Positions 1-7,046 of a stretch of DNA of 12,618 nt are shown here, in pieces. The notes beneath the pieces were generated by a model. It saw only the letters and a list, made by a program, of their open reading frames with translations, searched no databases and was not told the origin of the DNA. Numbering within the stretch: the first letter of the stretch is position 1; every line of letters begins with the position of its first letter. Source of the stretch: Candidatus Poribacteria bacterium (GTDB taxonomy: Bacteria > Poribacteria > WGA-4E > WGA-3G). The translations under genes were made by a program, and so were the position numbers. Where the stretch lies: contig RKRO01000154.1 in assembly GCA_007571355.1 (NCBI GenBank), positions 1-12,618 of the forward strand, in the 5' to 3' direction.

Positions 1-1
1 G

Positions 2-526
2 ATTTGGTTCACCGGACTCTCCGGCTCAGGGAAATCAACATTGGCGAATGCCGTTGAACATATATTACATCAACAACGGCACCACACTTACGTATTAGAC
101 GGCGACAATGTCCGACACGGACTGAACAAGAACTTAGGCTTCTCACCAGAGGACCGCGAGGAGAACATCCGCCGCATCGGTGAAGTCGCAAAACTTTTTG
201 CGGATGCAGGCACAATCGTCATGACAGCCTTCATCTCGCCTTACCGCGCCGATCGGGATCAGGCACGCGCACTCATCGCTGAAGGTAGATTCGTCGAAGT
301 TTTCGTCGACTGTCCCCTCGATGTTTGTGAAGAACGCGATACGAAAGGCTTATACGAAAAAGCACGTACTGGAGAGATCAAGGAATTTACAGGTATCAGC
401 GCACCTTATGAACCGCCCCTGAACCCAGAGGTCACAGTGAACACAGCAGCACTCTCCATTGAAGCATCCGCGCATGCAGTTGTCGAAGCACTTGTGCAAG
501 CAGGTCTCGTCCCCGCCGAAAATTAG
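2..526 (+). CDS. cysC: Adenylylsulfate (APS) kinase, 5'-truncated by window edge
   Basis: Phosphorylates adenosine 5'-phosphosulfate with ATP to give PAPS, in cytoplasmic sulfate activation. The visible 174 codons begin inside the protein, just ahead of the P-loop GLSGSGKST (Walker A). The family hallmarks follow in order: LDGDNVRHGLN, the LGFSPEDREENIRR block, the FISPYRADRD segment, and the late region with GLYEKARTGEIKEFTG and APYEPPLNPE. CysC proteins are usually near 200 residues, so roughly 25-30 N-terminal residues lie upstream of the window. The internal ATG at 41 cannot be the start because it would remove the P-loop. No frameshift or missing catalytic motif is seen. It could be the C-terminal half of a CysN-CysC fusion, which this window cannot resolve. 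Stop is TAG at 524-526. Confidence 0.95.
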   Translation: MWFTGLSGSGKSTLANAVEHILHQQRHHTYVLDGDNVRHGLNKNLGFSPEDREENIRRIGEVAKLFADAGTIVMTAFISPYRADRDQARALIAEGRFVEVFVDCPLDVCEERDTKGLYEKARTGEIKEFTGISAPYEPPLNPEVTVNTAALSIEASAHAVVEALVQAGLVPAEN

Positions 527-632
527 GTTAGGGGAAGTCGGAGGGGCTTGAAACCCCAAGATTTATTGCGATAACCCAAGTTGCGACCAATGGATTTTGG
601 ACAGGGTAACACAACTTTTCGGACACTTTCTT

Positions 633-654
633 CACCCCGTAGGGGTACTATGGC
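633..654 (+). repeat. Stem-loop repeat, copy 1
   Basis: A 22-base unit whose core is ACCCC-GTA-GGGGT, a 5-bp stem with a 3-base loop, followed by ACTATGGC. It matches the unit at 683-704 in 19 of 22 positions. Two of the three differences are the two partners of one stem pair (C-G here, T-A in the other copy), so pairing is preserved. This resembles REP-like dispersed elements. Confidence 0.6.
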
Positions 655-682
655 GATAGAAAGCGGTCTATTCAAGGGAGCG

Positions 683-704
683 CACCCTGTAAGGGTGCTA
701 TGGC
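683..704 (+). repeat. Stem-loop repeat, copy 2
   Basis: Direct repeat of the 633-654 unit, offset by 50 bases. The core is CACCCT-GTA-AGGGTG, a 6-bp stem with the same GTA loop, followed by CTATGGC. The third difference from copy 1 (G at 697 in place of A at 647) adds one outer base pair in this copy. Confidence 0.6.
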
Positions 705-826
705 TCTAAACAAGTGGCAACTTGCGTTCCTATAGATGACAAAAGGACACGGACATGGAACCGGTTCTCACGGATTTCAACAAGAACGGAAACCCGCCAC
801 ACCGAACCGCAAGGAAAGTAAAAAAA

Positions 827-1780
827 ATGAAATTAATTCAGTTTCACCTACCCAATTTAGGTAAACGGGTCGGAATTGTTACTCGCGATGAGGAAGTGAT
901 TGACGTGACAAGCGAGGAATCCCCCGGGGTTTTAGAAGTGTTAACCCTCGCACATAAAGAGCAGATGAGCCTCGGTGTCATCCTCGCCGATATTCAAGAA
1001 AAAGTGGCAACACCCGCGCCGATGCAATTCCCTTCGTTTGCAGATGCAGAAAACACATCGGATGAACCTGATGGTCTTACGTTGAAGAAATTGGATGTCG
1101 CACCTGATGAAAATGTGCCACACCTTCTACCGCCTATTGACCCGCCTGAGGTGTGGGGATGCGGTGTAACCTACAAACGGAGTGCTGATATGCGCGATGA
1201 CGACTCCGAACAGGATATCTACAGCCGCGTCTATCACGCCGATCGTCCTGAGATATTTTTCAAAGCGACACCTTCGCGTTGTGTCGGTCCCAACGGCTTT
1301 ATCGGCATCCGAAGCGACTCTGTGTTGACAGCCACAGAACCAGAACTTGCATACATCCTCGGTGGCGACGGCGAAATCGTCGGATACACCCTCTGCAACG
1401 ATGTCTCCGCCTGGGACATTGAACGTGATAACCCGCTCTACCTCCCACAGTCCAAAGTCTTTTATGGATGTTGCGCGCTCGGACCGATGTTTCTTACACC
1501 TTCTGAAGTGGACAATCCATACAATTTAGACATGCAATGCACCGTCCTCCGTGGTGAAGACATCATTTATCACGGCGAGGTAAACACTTCTCAAATCAAT
1601 TGGAAATTTGAACAACTGACCGAATTCCTGATGCGGGATAACCCGATCCCGCTCGGCACCGTCGTCTCGACCGGCACCGGTATCATCGTACCGAACGATC
1701 TCCCACTCGCCGCAGGCGATAGTGTTGAGATAAAAATCGATGGATTCGGCACGTTGTCAAATCCGGTTAAGCAGCTTTAG
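827..1780 (+). CDS. Fumarylacetoacetate hydrolase (FAH) family protein
   Basis: A cytoplasmic FAH-fold enzyme (317 aa) of the family that includes fumarylacetoacetases, 2-keto-3-deoxy sugar-acid dehydratases and oxaloacetate decarboxylases, which act on 2-oxo-acid substrates with a divalent metal. The expected metal ligands are present: E171 and E173 in the TEPELAYIL segment and D192 in CNDVSAWDIE. The stretch PPEVWGCGVTYKRSA is the usual entry to the catalytic domain, and the C-terminal VSTGTGI...L-x-x-GDSVEIKIDGFGTL is typical. The overall look is closest to 2-dehydro-3-deoxy-D-arabinonate (or D-pentonate) dehydratase-like members, but the substrate cannot be fixed from sequence. I chose ATG 827 because AAGGA (811-815) precedes it and MKLIQF is the normal family start. 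ATG 755, also with an AAAAGGA upstream, would add 24 low-complexity polar residues. It is followed 14 bases later by the PLP enzyme. Confidence 0.85.
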   Translation: MKLIQFHLPNLGKRVGIVTRDEEVIDVTSEESPGVLEVLTLAHKEQMSLGVILADIQEKVATPAPMQFPSFADAENTSDEPDGLTLKKLDVAPDENVPHLLPPIDPPEVWGCGVTYKRSADMRDDDSEQDIYSRVYHADRPEIFFKATPSRCVGPNGFIGIRSDSVLTATEPELAYILGGDGEIVGYTLCNDVSAWDIERDNPLYLPQSKVFYGCCALGPMFLTPSEVDNPYNLDMQCTVLRGEDIIYHGEVNTSQINWKFEQLTEFLMRDNPIPLGTVVSTGTGIIVPNDLPLAAGDSVEIKIDGFGTLSNPVKQL

Positions 1781-1794
1781 GAGATATTGCAATA

Positions 1795-2916
1795 ATGAAT
1801 ACCAGTGAACCGTTTATCGGTAGGCACAAAACGGAATTGGATACACCCGCACTGCTCATCGATCTGGACAAGATGGAAGCCAATATAGAGACGATGGCGA
1901 ACTATTTCAGCACTGTGAACGCTGAGTTGAGACCGCACGTTAAGACGCATAAAACGCCTATCATCGCACATAAACAGATTGCAGCCGGTGCCATCGGTGT
2001 CACCTGTGCAAAACTCGGCGAAGCAGAAGCCGTCATTCACGCCGGCATCCGAGATGTGCTGATTGCCAATCAAATCGTCGGTGCGCAGAAAATCGCGCGG
2101 CTCATTAACCTTGCCAAGCATTCGGAAATTATGGTCGCAGCGGACAATTCGGAGAACGTGCAAGCCATTTCGGAGGCAGCAACCGCTAAAGGCGCGACCG
2201 TCAGAATGTTAGTAGAAGTGAATATCGGAATGAACCGATGCGGTGTTGAACCGGGAAAACCGGCATTGGCATTGGCAGAACAGATACTCCGGAGTCCGAA
2301 CCTTGTTTTTGAAGGGTTAATGGGATACGAAGGGCATACCGTCGCGAAACCGAAGCGACCCGAACGCGATGCCGCTGCCCGCGAGGCGATGCAACGTCTA
2401 TTGGACACAAAACACTACCTCGAAAAGCAGGGCGTGGAGGTTCCTATTATGAGCGGCGGGGGGACTGGCACCTTTAATATCACCGGAAGCATACCAGAGA
2501 TGACAGAAATACAAGCAGGGTCTTACGTCCTGATGGACTCGACCTATTACAATGTAGAAGGCATCGGAAAGCATTTCGAGTGCGCCTTGTCGGTCCTGGC
2601 AACCGTCGTGAGTCGTCCAAACCGAAACCGAATGATAGTGGATACAGGCTTGAAGGTGCTTGCCAAGGAATTCGGTATTCCACAACCTATTGGTTTAACA
2701 GGCATGGAGATGAGCGGACTCTCTGAAGAACACGGCACTTTAAAAACTGTTGGACAGGTACCTGATGAAAATATCTCTCTTAAACCGGGCGATACACTCG
2801 AAATTCTACCGACACACTGTTGTACGACAGTAAACCTCCACGACAGGTATTACGGCATCCGTAACGGGATCGTTGAATCTGTATGGGACATCACAGCAAG
2901 AGGAAGGGCGCAATGA
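1795..2916 (+). CDS. DSD1-family PLP enzyme (D-threonine aldolase / D-serine dehydratase-like)
   Basis: A fold-type III (alanine racemase-like) pyridoxal-phosphate enzyme, 373 aa. The PLP lysine lies in RPHVKTHK (residues 46-53, probably K50), the signature of D-threonine aldolases and eukaryotic-type D-serine dehydratases. The phosphate-binding loop is visible as the GGGTGTFN run in the middle of the protein. The C-terminal metal site of this family, a His and a Cys two residues apart, is present as H341 and C343 in PTHCC. Expected reactions are aldol cleavage of D-threonine-like 3-hydroxy amino acids or dehydration of D-serine; sequence alone does not separate these. The SD AGGAG (1779-1783) overlaps the stop of the FAH-family gene, and the gene ends in a 4-base ATGA overlap with the YbjQ-like gene, so the three are probably co-transcribed. 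Confidence 0.88.
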   Translation: MNTSEPFIGRHKTELDTPALLIDLDKMEANIETMANYFSTVNAELRPHVKTHKTPIIAHKQIAAGAIGVTCAKLGEAEAVIHAGIRDVLIANQIVGAQKIARLINLAKHSEIMVAADNSENVQAISEAATAKGATVRMLVEVNIGMNRCGVEPGKPALALAEQILRSPNLVFEGLMGYEGHTVAKPKRPERDAAAREAMQRLLDTKHYLEKQGVEVPIMSGGGTGTFNITGSIPEMTEIQAGSYVLMDSTYYNVEGIGKHFECALSVLATVVSRPNRNRMIVDTGLKVLAKEFGIPQPIGLTGMEMSGLSEEHGTLKTVGQVPDENISLKPGDTLEILPTHCCTTVNLHDRYYGIRNGIVESVWDITARGRAQ

Positions 2917-3233
2917 TTACAACAACAACACATACGATCGAAGGTAGACAGATTAGAGCATACATCGGACTTGTTACAGGTGAAGCGATTATGGGGGCAA
3001 ATGTTTTCCGAGATTTCATGGCGGGGATCACGGATCTTATTGGTGGCAGATCCGATGCTTATGAAAGTAAACTCGCCGATGCTCGTGAGACAGCACTCCA
3101 AGAGATGCAAGACATCGCACAACAAAAAGGCGCGAACGCTGTCGTCGGAATTGACATCGACTATGAGGTGCTCGGTGCTAATAACGGTATGTTGATGGTA
3201 ACCGCAACTGGAACCGCGGTTAAAATTGAGTAG
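2913..3233 (+). CDS. YbjQ/UPF0145 family protein (heavy-metal-binding-domain family, DUF74)
   Basis: A 106-aa small protein matching the length of Escherichia coli YbjQ (about 107 aa). It has the family pattern of an N-terminal beta region (RQIRAYIGLVTGEAIMGANV), a middle helix rich in charged residues (SDAYESKLADARETALQEM), and the highly conserved KGANAVVGIDIDYEVLG near residues 72-88, ending in TATGTAV. The biochemical role of this family is not established, and the metal-binding name is only a domain label. Start: ATG 2913 overlaps the TGA of the preceding gene (ATGA) and sits 6 bases after GAGGAAGG, so translational coupling is likely. A start at 2883 would add ten unrelated residues. 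The operonic tie to a PLP enzyme suggests a role near that pathway, but this is inference. Confidence 0.88.
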   Translation: MITTTTHTIEGRQIRAYIGLVTGEAIMGANVFRDFMAGITDLIGGRSDAYESKLADARETALQEMQDIAQQKGANAVVGIDIDYEVLGANNGMLMVTATGTAVKIE

Positions 3234-3237
3234 AGTC

Positions 3238-3309
3238 GCTTTGTGAATGTTTCGTCTTCTCGGATGTTTTGATTTACAGATACCAAACAAACTGACTTTA
3301 TCACAAAGC
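3238..3309. repeat. Perfect 9-bp inverted repeat with 54-bp spacer
   Basis: GCTTTGTGA (3238-3246) and TCACAAAGC (3301-3309) are exact reverse complements in the 100-base gap before the GATase-like secreted protein, starting five bases after the YbjQ stop. They could pair as a long-loop stem or serve as two binding half-sites. Between them lies a weak promoter-like pair, TTTACA (3273-3278) and CTTTAT (3296-3301) with 17-base spacing, but its -10 is a poor match (3 of 6). Confidence 0.4.
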
Positions 3310-3333
3310 ACAGAATGCATCGGAGGAAATACA

Positions 3334-4512
3334 ATGCAAAAATCAGTATGGATTCACAAATTACAGCACACTTGGAAACCTTTTTATCTTCCGGGTCTAC
3401 TTATTATCAGTTTTTTGCTCTTAAATCAATCGTCTTCAGAAGCCTATATCGCAAAACGTTATTCTGTGCAGCAAATCGTCGGGGAAAGCAGCAACGTCCT
3501 CTTCGGCACAGTTTCGGAGGTCAATACGAAACGTCGTACCGCGAAAATTCGGGTAGAAAAATATCTGAAAGGCAACGCTGAGTTTAACGAGATTAGAATC
3601 CGGCTTGATGTCTATAAAGGAGAGAAGGATCATCGGGATGAGGCGATGCGTCTCCTGAAGCAAGACGATCCGGTTATCGTCTTTTATCTCAAAGAAGGGG
3701 GACGTATCGACAGCCTCATACACGCAAGCGGGAAATGGTTTCAGACCCAAACGACGAGGCAGGGCGACAATTGGGGATGGTGGCTATTTACACACACGGA
3801 AAAATATCTCAACAGAGACAAAGCCTCAAGGCGAGATTCTACTGTCGATTTTCAGAAAGAATTGGATGCCATGTTAGGGGGAGAGGCCATCCAACTCCAT
3901 TTTCTCAGGACCGACAGCTATAAGGCAGAATATCCTGCTCTCTCCAGCATCAATTCTATAGGAGGACACTGGATTGCCTATAACGGAACAACGAAGCGCG
4001 ACCTACCCGGACTCAGTAAAGCAGACATCTTATGGATCGGCTTCCGCACGCTCTCACGGGATGGGAAATACCGCCTTAACAACAAACAAGAGGCACGGAT
4101 TAAAGAGTTCGTGAAGAACGGCGGGGTCGCTATCGTTTCCGGTCAAGATAGCGATGACGGTCGTCCGTGTAAGACAGGATGGCTGCCTGAGCCGCTCAAC
4201 GGTGTCGAGAGCACACAACGAAACGATTTTCAACCGACTGCCGCCGCTGGCGATCTCTTTAACACACCCCACCGTGTTCGTTCGGGTCAACTTGCACTTG
4301 ACGACTCCTGGAGTGGATGGAATCAAAATTATCAGGTGCTGGCAACAACCAACGACGGAAAAGAGATTGTCGTCGCGAAGTTGAAATATGGCAAAGGGAT
4401 GTATCTGATTACAAATCTCCGGAACAGTCGAGAGGCAGAAGTCTCTAAAAATCGACCGATGCTTGAAAACTTGGTCCATTTCGCTGTGGATTTTTTAGCG
4501 GACCCTCAATAA
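3334..4512 (+). CDS. Secreted two-domain protein: TIMP/OB-like N-terminal region plus GATase-like domain
   Basis: An exported protein of 392 aa with a signal peptide: hydrophobic core LLIISFLLL at residues 22-30 and likely cleavage after SSSEA (37/38). The first mature region (about 40-130) has the feel of a small beta-barrel with VLFGTVSEV and AKIRVEKYLKG, like TIMP/netrin-type modules, but I cannot prove the fold. The second region (about 180-385) resembles a class I glutamine amidotransferase or ThuA-like Rossmann domain: ADILWIGF, a helix IKEFVKNGGVAIVSG, and a late KYGKGMYLITNL strand. No G-x-C-x-G nucleophile elbow is visible, so it is probably non-catalytic. ATG 3334 was chosen for GGAGGA (3322-3327) six bases upstream and the signal peptide that follows; an in-frame ATG at 3247 would bury that signal. 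Function is not known. It leads the block of exported proteins running to 7904. Confidence 0.7.
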   Translation: MQKSVWIHKLQHTWKPFYLPGLLIISFLLLNQSSSEAYIAKRYSVQQIVGESSNVLFGTVSEVNTKRRTAKIRVEKYLKGNAEFNEIRIRLDVYKGEKDHRDEAMRLLKQDDPVIVFYLKEGGRIDSLIHASGKWFQTQTTRQGDNWGWWLFTHTEKYLNRDKASRRDSTVDFQKELDAMLGGEAIQLHFLRTDSYKAEYPALSSINSIGGHWIAYNGTTKRDLPGLSKADILWIGFRTLSRDGKYRLNNKQEARIKEFVKNGGVAIVSGQDSDDGRPCKTGWLPEPLNGVESTQRNDFQPTAAAGDLFNTPHRVRSGQLALDDSWSGWNQNYQVLATTNDGKEIVVAKLKYGKGMYLITNLRNSREAEVSKNRPMLENLVHFAVDFLADPQ

Positions 4513-4518
4513 AACGCG

Positions 4519-4583
4519 AAAGGAGTAACCAGTGGCCAGTTAAGAGGTATTAATTTTCCTAACGGGTAACTGATAACTATTAC
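4519..4583 (+). repeat. Repeat-like insert between an orphan ribosome binding site and the propeller gene
   Basis: AAAGGAG (4519-4525) is a strong SD but is followed 6 bases later only by GTG at 4532, which reads GTG GCC AGT and stops. The real start of the propeller gene is ATG 4584, with no SD in front. The stretch between contains CAGTTA (4537-4542) and TAACTG (4567-4572), a 6-bp inverted repeat. It also contains TAACTGATA (4567-4575), which recurs at 9151-9159. This looks like a short dispersed repeat lodged between SD and start. Confidence 0.4.
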
Positions 4584-6161
4584 ATGAGAAAAGGACATTT
4601 AAAGCAGACGATCAACGGAAATAGATATAAAAGATGGCGGTTCGGTTTTGCTGCCAAACTATTCATGCTGTGCTTTGCGCTCCTTTTCTTTGGCACAGCA
4701 AGTCCTGCACACGCAGTTATTCCGCAACTCCTGGGCCCCCTGACAGCGTTGTTGAGCATCGTGCCGCAAATTCTCGCTTTTGTTGGGGTCGCACTCATAA
4801 CGGCTCTCGTTTTCGCTCGGGATACCACGAAAATGGTTTTCTATAGGTTCCGCGACTTCGTGGGTGCACACAAAATCGCTGTTTCTGTCGTCGGAACGAT
4901 TGTACTCCTTGGGACCGTGTTCGGTGCCTACCAACTCCTCCGAGGGCCGAACGCAGCCCTTGAAGCGAATGCTCAGAATACTGGGAGAAATGTGAAGGGC
5001 ATTCACACATGGGCAACGTTCCGGGGTAACAAGAATAGGACGGGACATTTAGACACGTTACCGGGTCCAACAAACGGAACGCCAGCGTGGGTCTTCAAAG
5101 ACGAAGCGGCGATGGCGGTCGATTTCTCTTCGTCACCTGCCGTTGTCGGAAATCGGCTCTATATCGGTTCTTCACACGGCTCAATCTTTTCACTCGGAGG
5201 CGCAACATACTGCATCGATACAGAGTCAAGAGAGGTTATCTGGCGACATACCTCGCCGATACCTATTTTTTCATCACCTGCAGTGGCGGGCGGTCGCGTC
5301 TACATCGGCGAAGGGTACCATCAAGATAGCGATTGTCATCTCCGGTGCCTTGACGCAAAAACCGGGGAACCGATCTGGTCTTTCCGGACAGCGAGCCATG
5401 TCGAGTCAACGCCTTTTATTCGCCAAGGTAAACTCTATTTTACTGCCGGTGCTGATGGGGTTTACTGCATCGATGCCTTAGAAGGACAAGAAATTTGGCA
5501 CTATCCAAGTGTCCACGCAGATATGTCCCCTGTTGAACATAACGGCAAAGTCTACTTCGGGACAGGCTATGGCGACTACCGCATCTACGCCGTTGATGCA
5601 CAAACAGGGGACGAACGCTGGTCGAAACAGATGCCATACCCTGTTTGGGGCAGTCCGAGTGCTTATGAAAACCTCGTCTTCTTTGGACTCGGACGCGGTA
5701 ATTTTTCGGACAGTGCCGCTATACCTGCCGGTAAGGTCGTCGCTCTCGACGCAGAGACCGGCGACATCGTATGGGAACACGAGGCAAAAGATGCTGTCCT
5801 GACAGCGATTGCGATACAGAACGGGTACGTCCTCTTCGGTTCCCGGGACGGATATGTTTACTGTCTACAAGCAACAGATGGAAAACGACACTGGCAAACT
5901 GGACTCCGCGCCCCGGTGGTCTCTTCACTCGCCGTAACACCGGATACAGTTTACGCCGCAACGAAAAATGGACATGTTTACGCACTTTCCACTGATAATG
6001 GAAAAGTGAAATGGGAATTCAACCTAAGAACTGTCACCCGAAATATAGAACTCTATTCATCACCCGCGGTTGCCAACGGGTTCGTGTATATCGGTTCAAG
6101 CGACCGGTATATTTTTTGTCTGGGTGACGACGACAGCAATGAAATCACCGGCGACCGCTAA
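4584..6161 (+). CDS. Membrane-anchored PQQ-type eight-bladed beta-propeller protein
   Basis: A 525-aa protein with three hydrophobic stretches: 26-44 (signal-like, ending AHA), 53-77 and 98-119. The Arg/Lys-rich loop 78-97 suggests a cytoplasmic loop, placing the rest in the periplasm. From about residue 140 the protein is a PQQ_2-type propeller. I count eight SP-type strand motifs (for example SSPAVVGNRLYIGS, SSPAVAGGRVYIG, YSSPAVANGFVYIG) and eight W-motif strands (PAWVFK, VIWRHT, PIWSFR, EIWHYP, ERWSKQ, IVWEHE, RHWQTG, VKWEFN). The first W strand precedes the first SP strand, as in a Velcro-closed ring. The adjacent-Cys pair of quinoprotein alcohol dehydrogenases is absent, so I favour a binding or scaffold role rather than an enzyme; a BamB-like role is possible but unproven. 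The start lacks an SD. The gene lies 14 bases ahead of the first CBM9-like gene. Confidence 0.82.
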   Translation: MRKGHLKQTINGNRYKRWRFGFAAKLFMLCFALLFFGTASPAHAVIPQLLGPLTALLSIVPQILAFVGVALITALVFARDTTKMVFYRFRDFVGAHKIAVSVVGTIVLLGTVFGAYQLLRGPNAALEANAQNTGRNVKGIHTWATFRGNKNRTGHLDTLPGPTNGTPAWVFKDEAAMAVDFSSSPAVVGNRLYIGSSHGSIFSLGGATYCIDTESREVIWRHTSPIPIFSSPAVAGGRVYIGEGYHQDSDCHLRCLDAKTGEPIWSFRTASHVESTPFIRQGKLYFTAGADGVYCIDALEGQEIWHYPSVHADMSPVEHNGKVYFGTGYGDYRIYAVDAQTGDERWSKQMPYPVWGSPSAYENLVFFGLGRGNFSDSAAIPAGKVVALDAETGDIVWEHEAKDAVLTAIAIQNGYVLFGSRDGYVYCLQATDGKRHWQTGLRAPVVSSLAVTPDTVYAATKNGHVYALSTDNGKVKWEFNLRTVTRNIELYSSPAVANGFVYIGSSDRYIFCLGDDDSNEITGDR

Positions 6162-6175
6162 TTTGGAGACAGAAA

Positions 6176-7009
6176 ATGAAGAATTACGTATGGATTGCAA
6201 CAGCACTCCTCGTTTTGCTTGCAAGTACTGTCGCGGACGCACAGTGGCGCAGTAAAACCCACGACGAGTATAAAGCACTCACAGGCGTTGAAGTTAAAAT
6301 TGACGGTGATCTCGGTGAATGGGACGGTGTCCTTGACACTGTTAAAGGCACAGACGGGACCCCGTTCTGTGGCGTCGAGTATAGTGGTAACGTTTTTCAA
6401 GAGCACGGCGGCGGAAAATGGGACGGTCCTGATGATCATGAAACCTGCTTCATGATCGTATGGGATTCCAAAGCGGTCTATCTCGCGCTTATTGTCACCG
6501 ACGACGAACACGAACACGCTGCCGCTGCCGCATGGAACGGCGACGGTGCACAACTCGCCTTCGAAATGAGCGGCAAACGGACTGCTGGTATACAGATGTT
6601 CCTTTACAACATCGGTTTGGACGATAAAGCGAAGGATATTCTCCCGGGGGCTTTAAATGAAAACCCAGGGGGCCCAGGCATCGCCCCCGGCGACGACATC
6701 GCTGTTGTCCGAGATGAAGGCGAAAAGAAAACTTACTACGAACTCAGATTCACCGCTGAAGAATTGCAAGCAAAAGGCGATAAATTCAGTGACGGAGATG
6801 CGTTCGGCCTCGGTATCTGCGTCAATGACGGTGATAAAGGTGCTGGACAAAATGGGCAAAAAGGATGGAGCGGATGGTACACCCATTCTATTGTCTTCGG
6901 AAAGAACTCGGAACATACGGGACTCGTTACGCTAACCGATGAAGTCCTCGCCGTTGAAGCTACCAACAAATTGACAACGACATGGGGACACCTAAAATCT
7001 AACCGATAA
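6176..7009 (+). CDS. Secreted CBM9-like carbohydrate-binding domain protein, paralog A
   Basis: A 277-aa exported protein with a signal peptide (hydrophobic IATALLVLLAS, cleavage after ADA before QWR). The mature part is a single CBM9/DOMON-like beta-sandwich: the opening IDGDLGEWDGV, a core VYLALIVTDDEHEH, and the WNGDGAQLAFE strand are diagnostic of the family that binds sugars or haem, often in extracellular proteins. Cys residues in PFCGV, ETCFM and GICVND are shared with the next gene. It ends with a variable linker then KLTTTWGHLKS. No catalytic domain is attached, so it is a stand-alone binding module; the ligand is unknown. The SD GGAGA (6165-6169) sits 6 bases before the ATG, and the gap to the propeller gene is 14 bases, supporting co-transcription. 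Confidence 0.82.
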   Translation: MKNYVWIATALLVLLASTVADAQWRSKTHDEYKALTGVEVKIDGDLGEWDGVLDTVKGTDGTPFCGVEYSGNVFQEHGGGKWDGPDDHETCFMIVWDSKAVYLALIVTDDEHEHAAAAAWNGDGAQLAFEMSGKRTAGIQMFLYNIGLDDKAKDILPGALNENPGGPGIAPGDDIAVVRDEGEKKTYYELRFTAEELQAKGDKFSDGDAFGLGICVNDGDKGAGQNGQKGWSGWYTHSIVFGKNSEHTGLVTLTDEVLAVEATNKLTTTWGHLKSNR

Positions 7010-7046
7010 CCAACAGTTTTTGCAAAACTAGCAAGAGGAATTGAAA

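Larger units (their letters stand above)
577..724. repeat. Candidate short repeat unit with 8-bp terminal inverted repeats
   Basis: The gap 527-826 has no convincing gene. Within it CAAGTTGC (577-584) and GCAACTTG (717-724) are perfect reverse complements enclosing about 148 bases, which include both copies of a stem-loop repeat (633-654, 683-704). This could be a small non-autonomous element or simply a cluster of intergenic repeats. No clear target-site duplication is seen outside the inverted ends. Immediately before it, GGGG (542-545) and CCCC (553-556) can pair as a weak hairpin just after the cysC stop, but no T-run follows, so I do not call a terminator. I see no convincing sigma-70 promoter for the downstream gene. 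Confidence 0.35.

Noticed and set aside
542..556. Terminator after cysC
   Set aside because: GGGG and CCCC can pair over seven bases, but the stem is only four pairs and no T-run follows.
633..704. CRISPR array
   Set aside because: Only two copies, imperfect, with a single 28-base spacer, no leader and no cas genes; the stem-loop with compensatory change fits a dispersed repeat better.
1777..2163. Open frame of 128 codons on the - strand inside the PLP enzyme gene
   Set aside because: Fully overlapped by a well-supported family member on the + strand; its translation is rich in Cys, His and Arg and shows no domain. It is a codon-use shadow.
827..3233. A named sugar-acid or amino-acid degradation pathway
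   Set aside because: Families are clear but substrates are not, and no transporter, dehydrogenase or regulator that would fix the pathway is in the window.
3238..3309. CRP-like site from the TGTGA and TCACA arms
   Set aside because: The arms are 54 bases apart, whereas a CRP dimer site needs about 6 bases between half-sites.
4054..4479. Open frame of 141 codons on the - strand inside the GATase-like secreted protein gene
   Set aside because: No SD, no recognisable domain, and it is antisense to a gene with a clear signal peptide and ribosome binding site.
4532..4543. Three-codon minigene (GTG GCC AGT stop) after a strong SD
   Set aside because: Too short to call as a gene; treated as a likely by-product of a repeat inserted between SD and start.
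4584..6161. Quinoprotein alcohol dehydrogenase
   Set aside because: The propeller lacks the vicinal disulfide Cys pair and has a membrane-anchor N-terminus; binding or scaffold function is safer.
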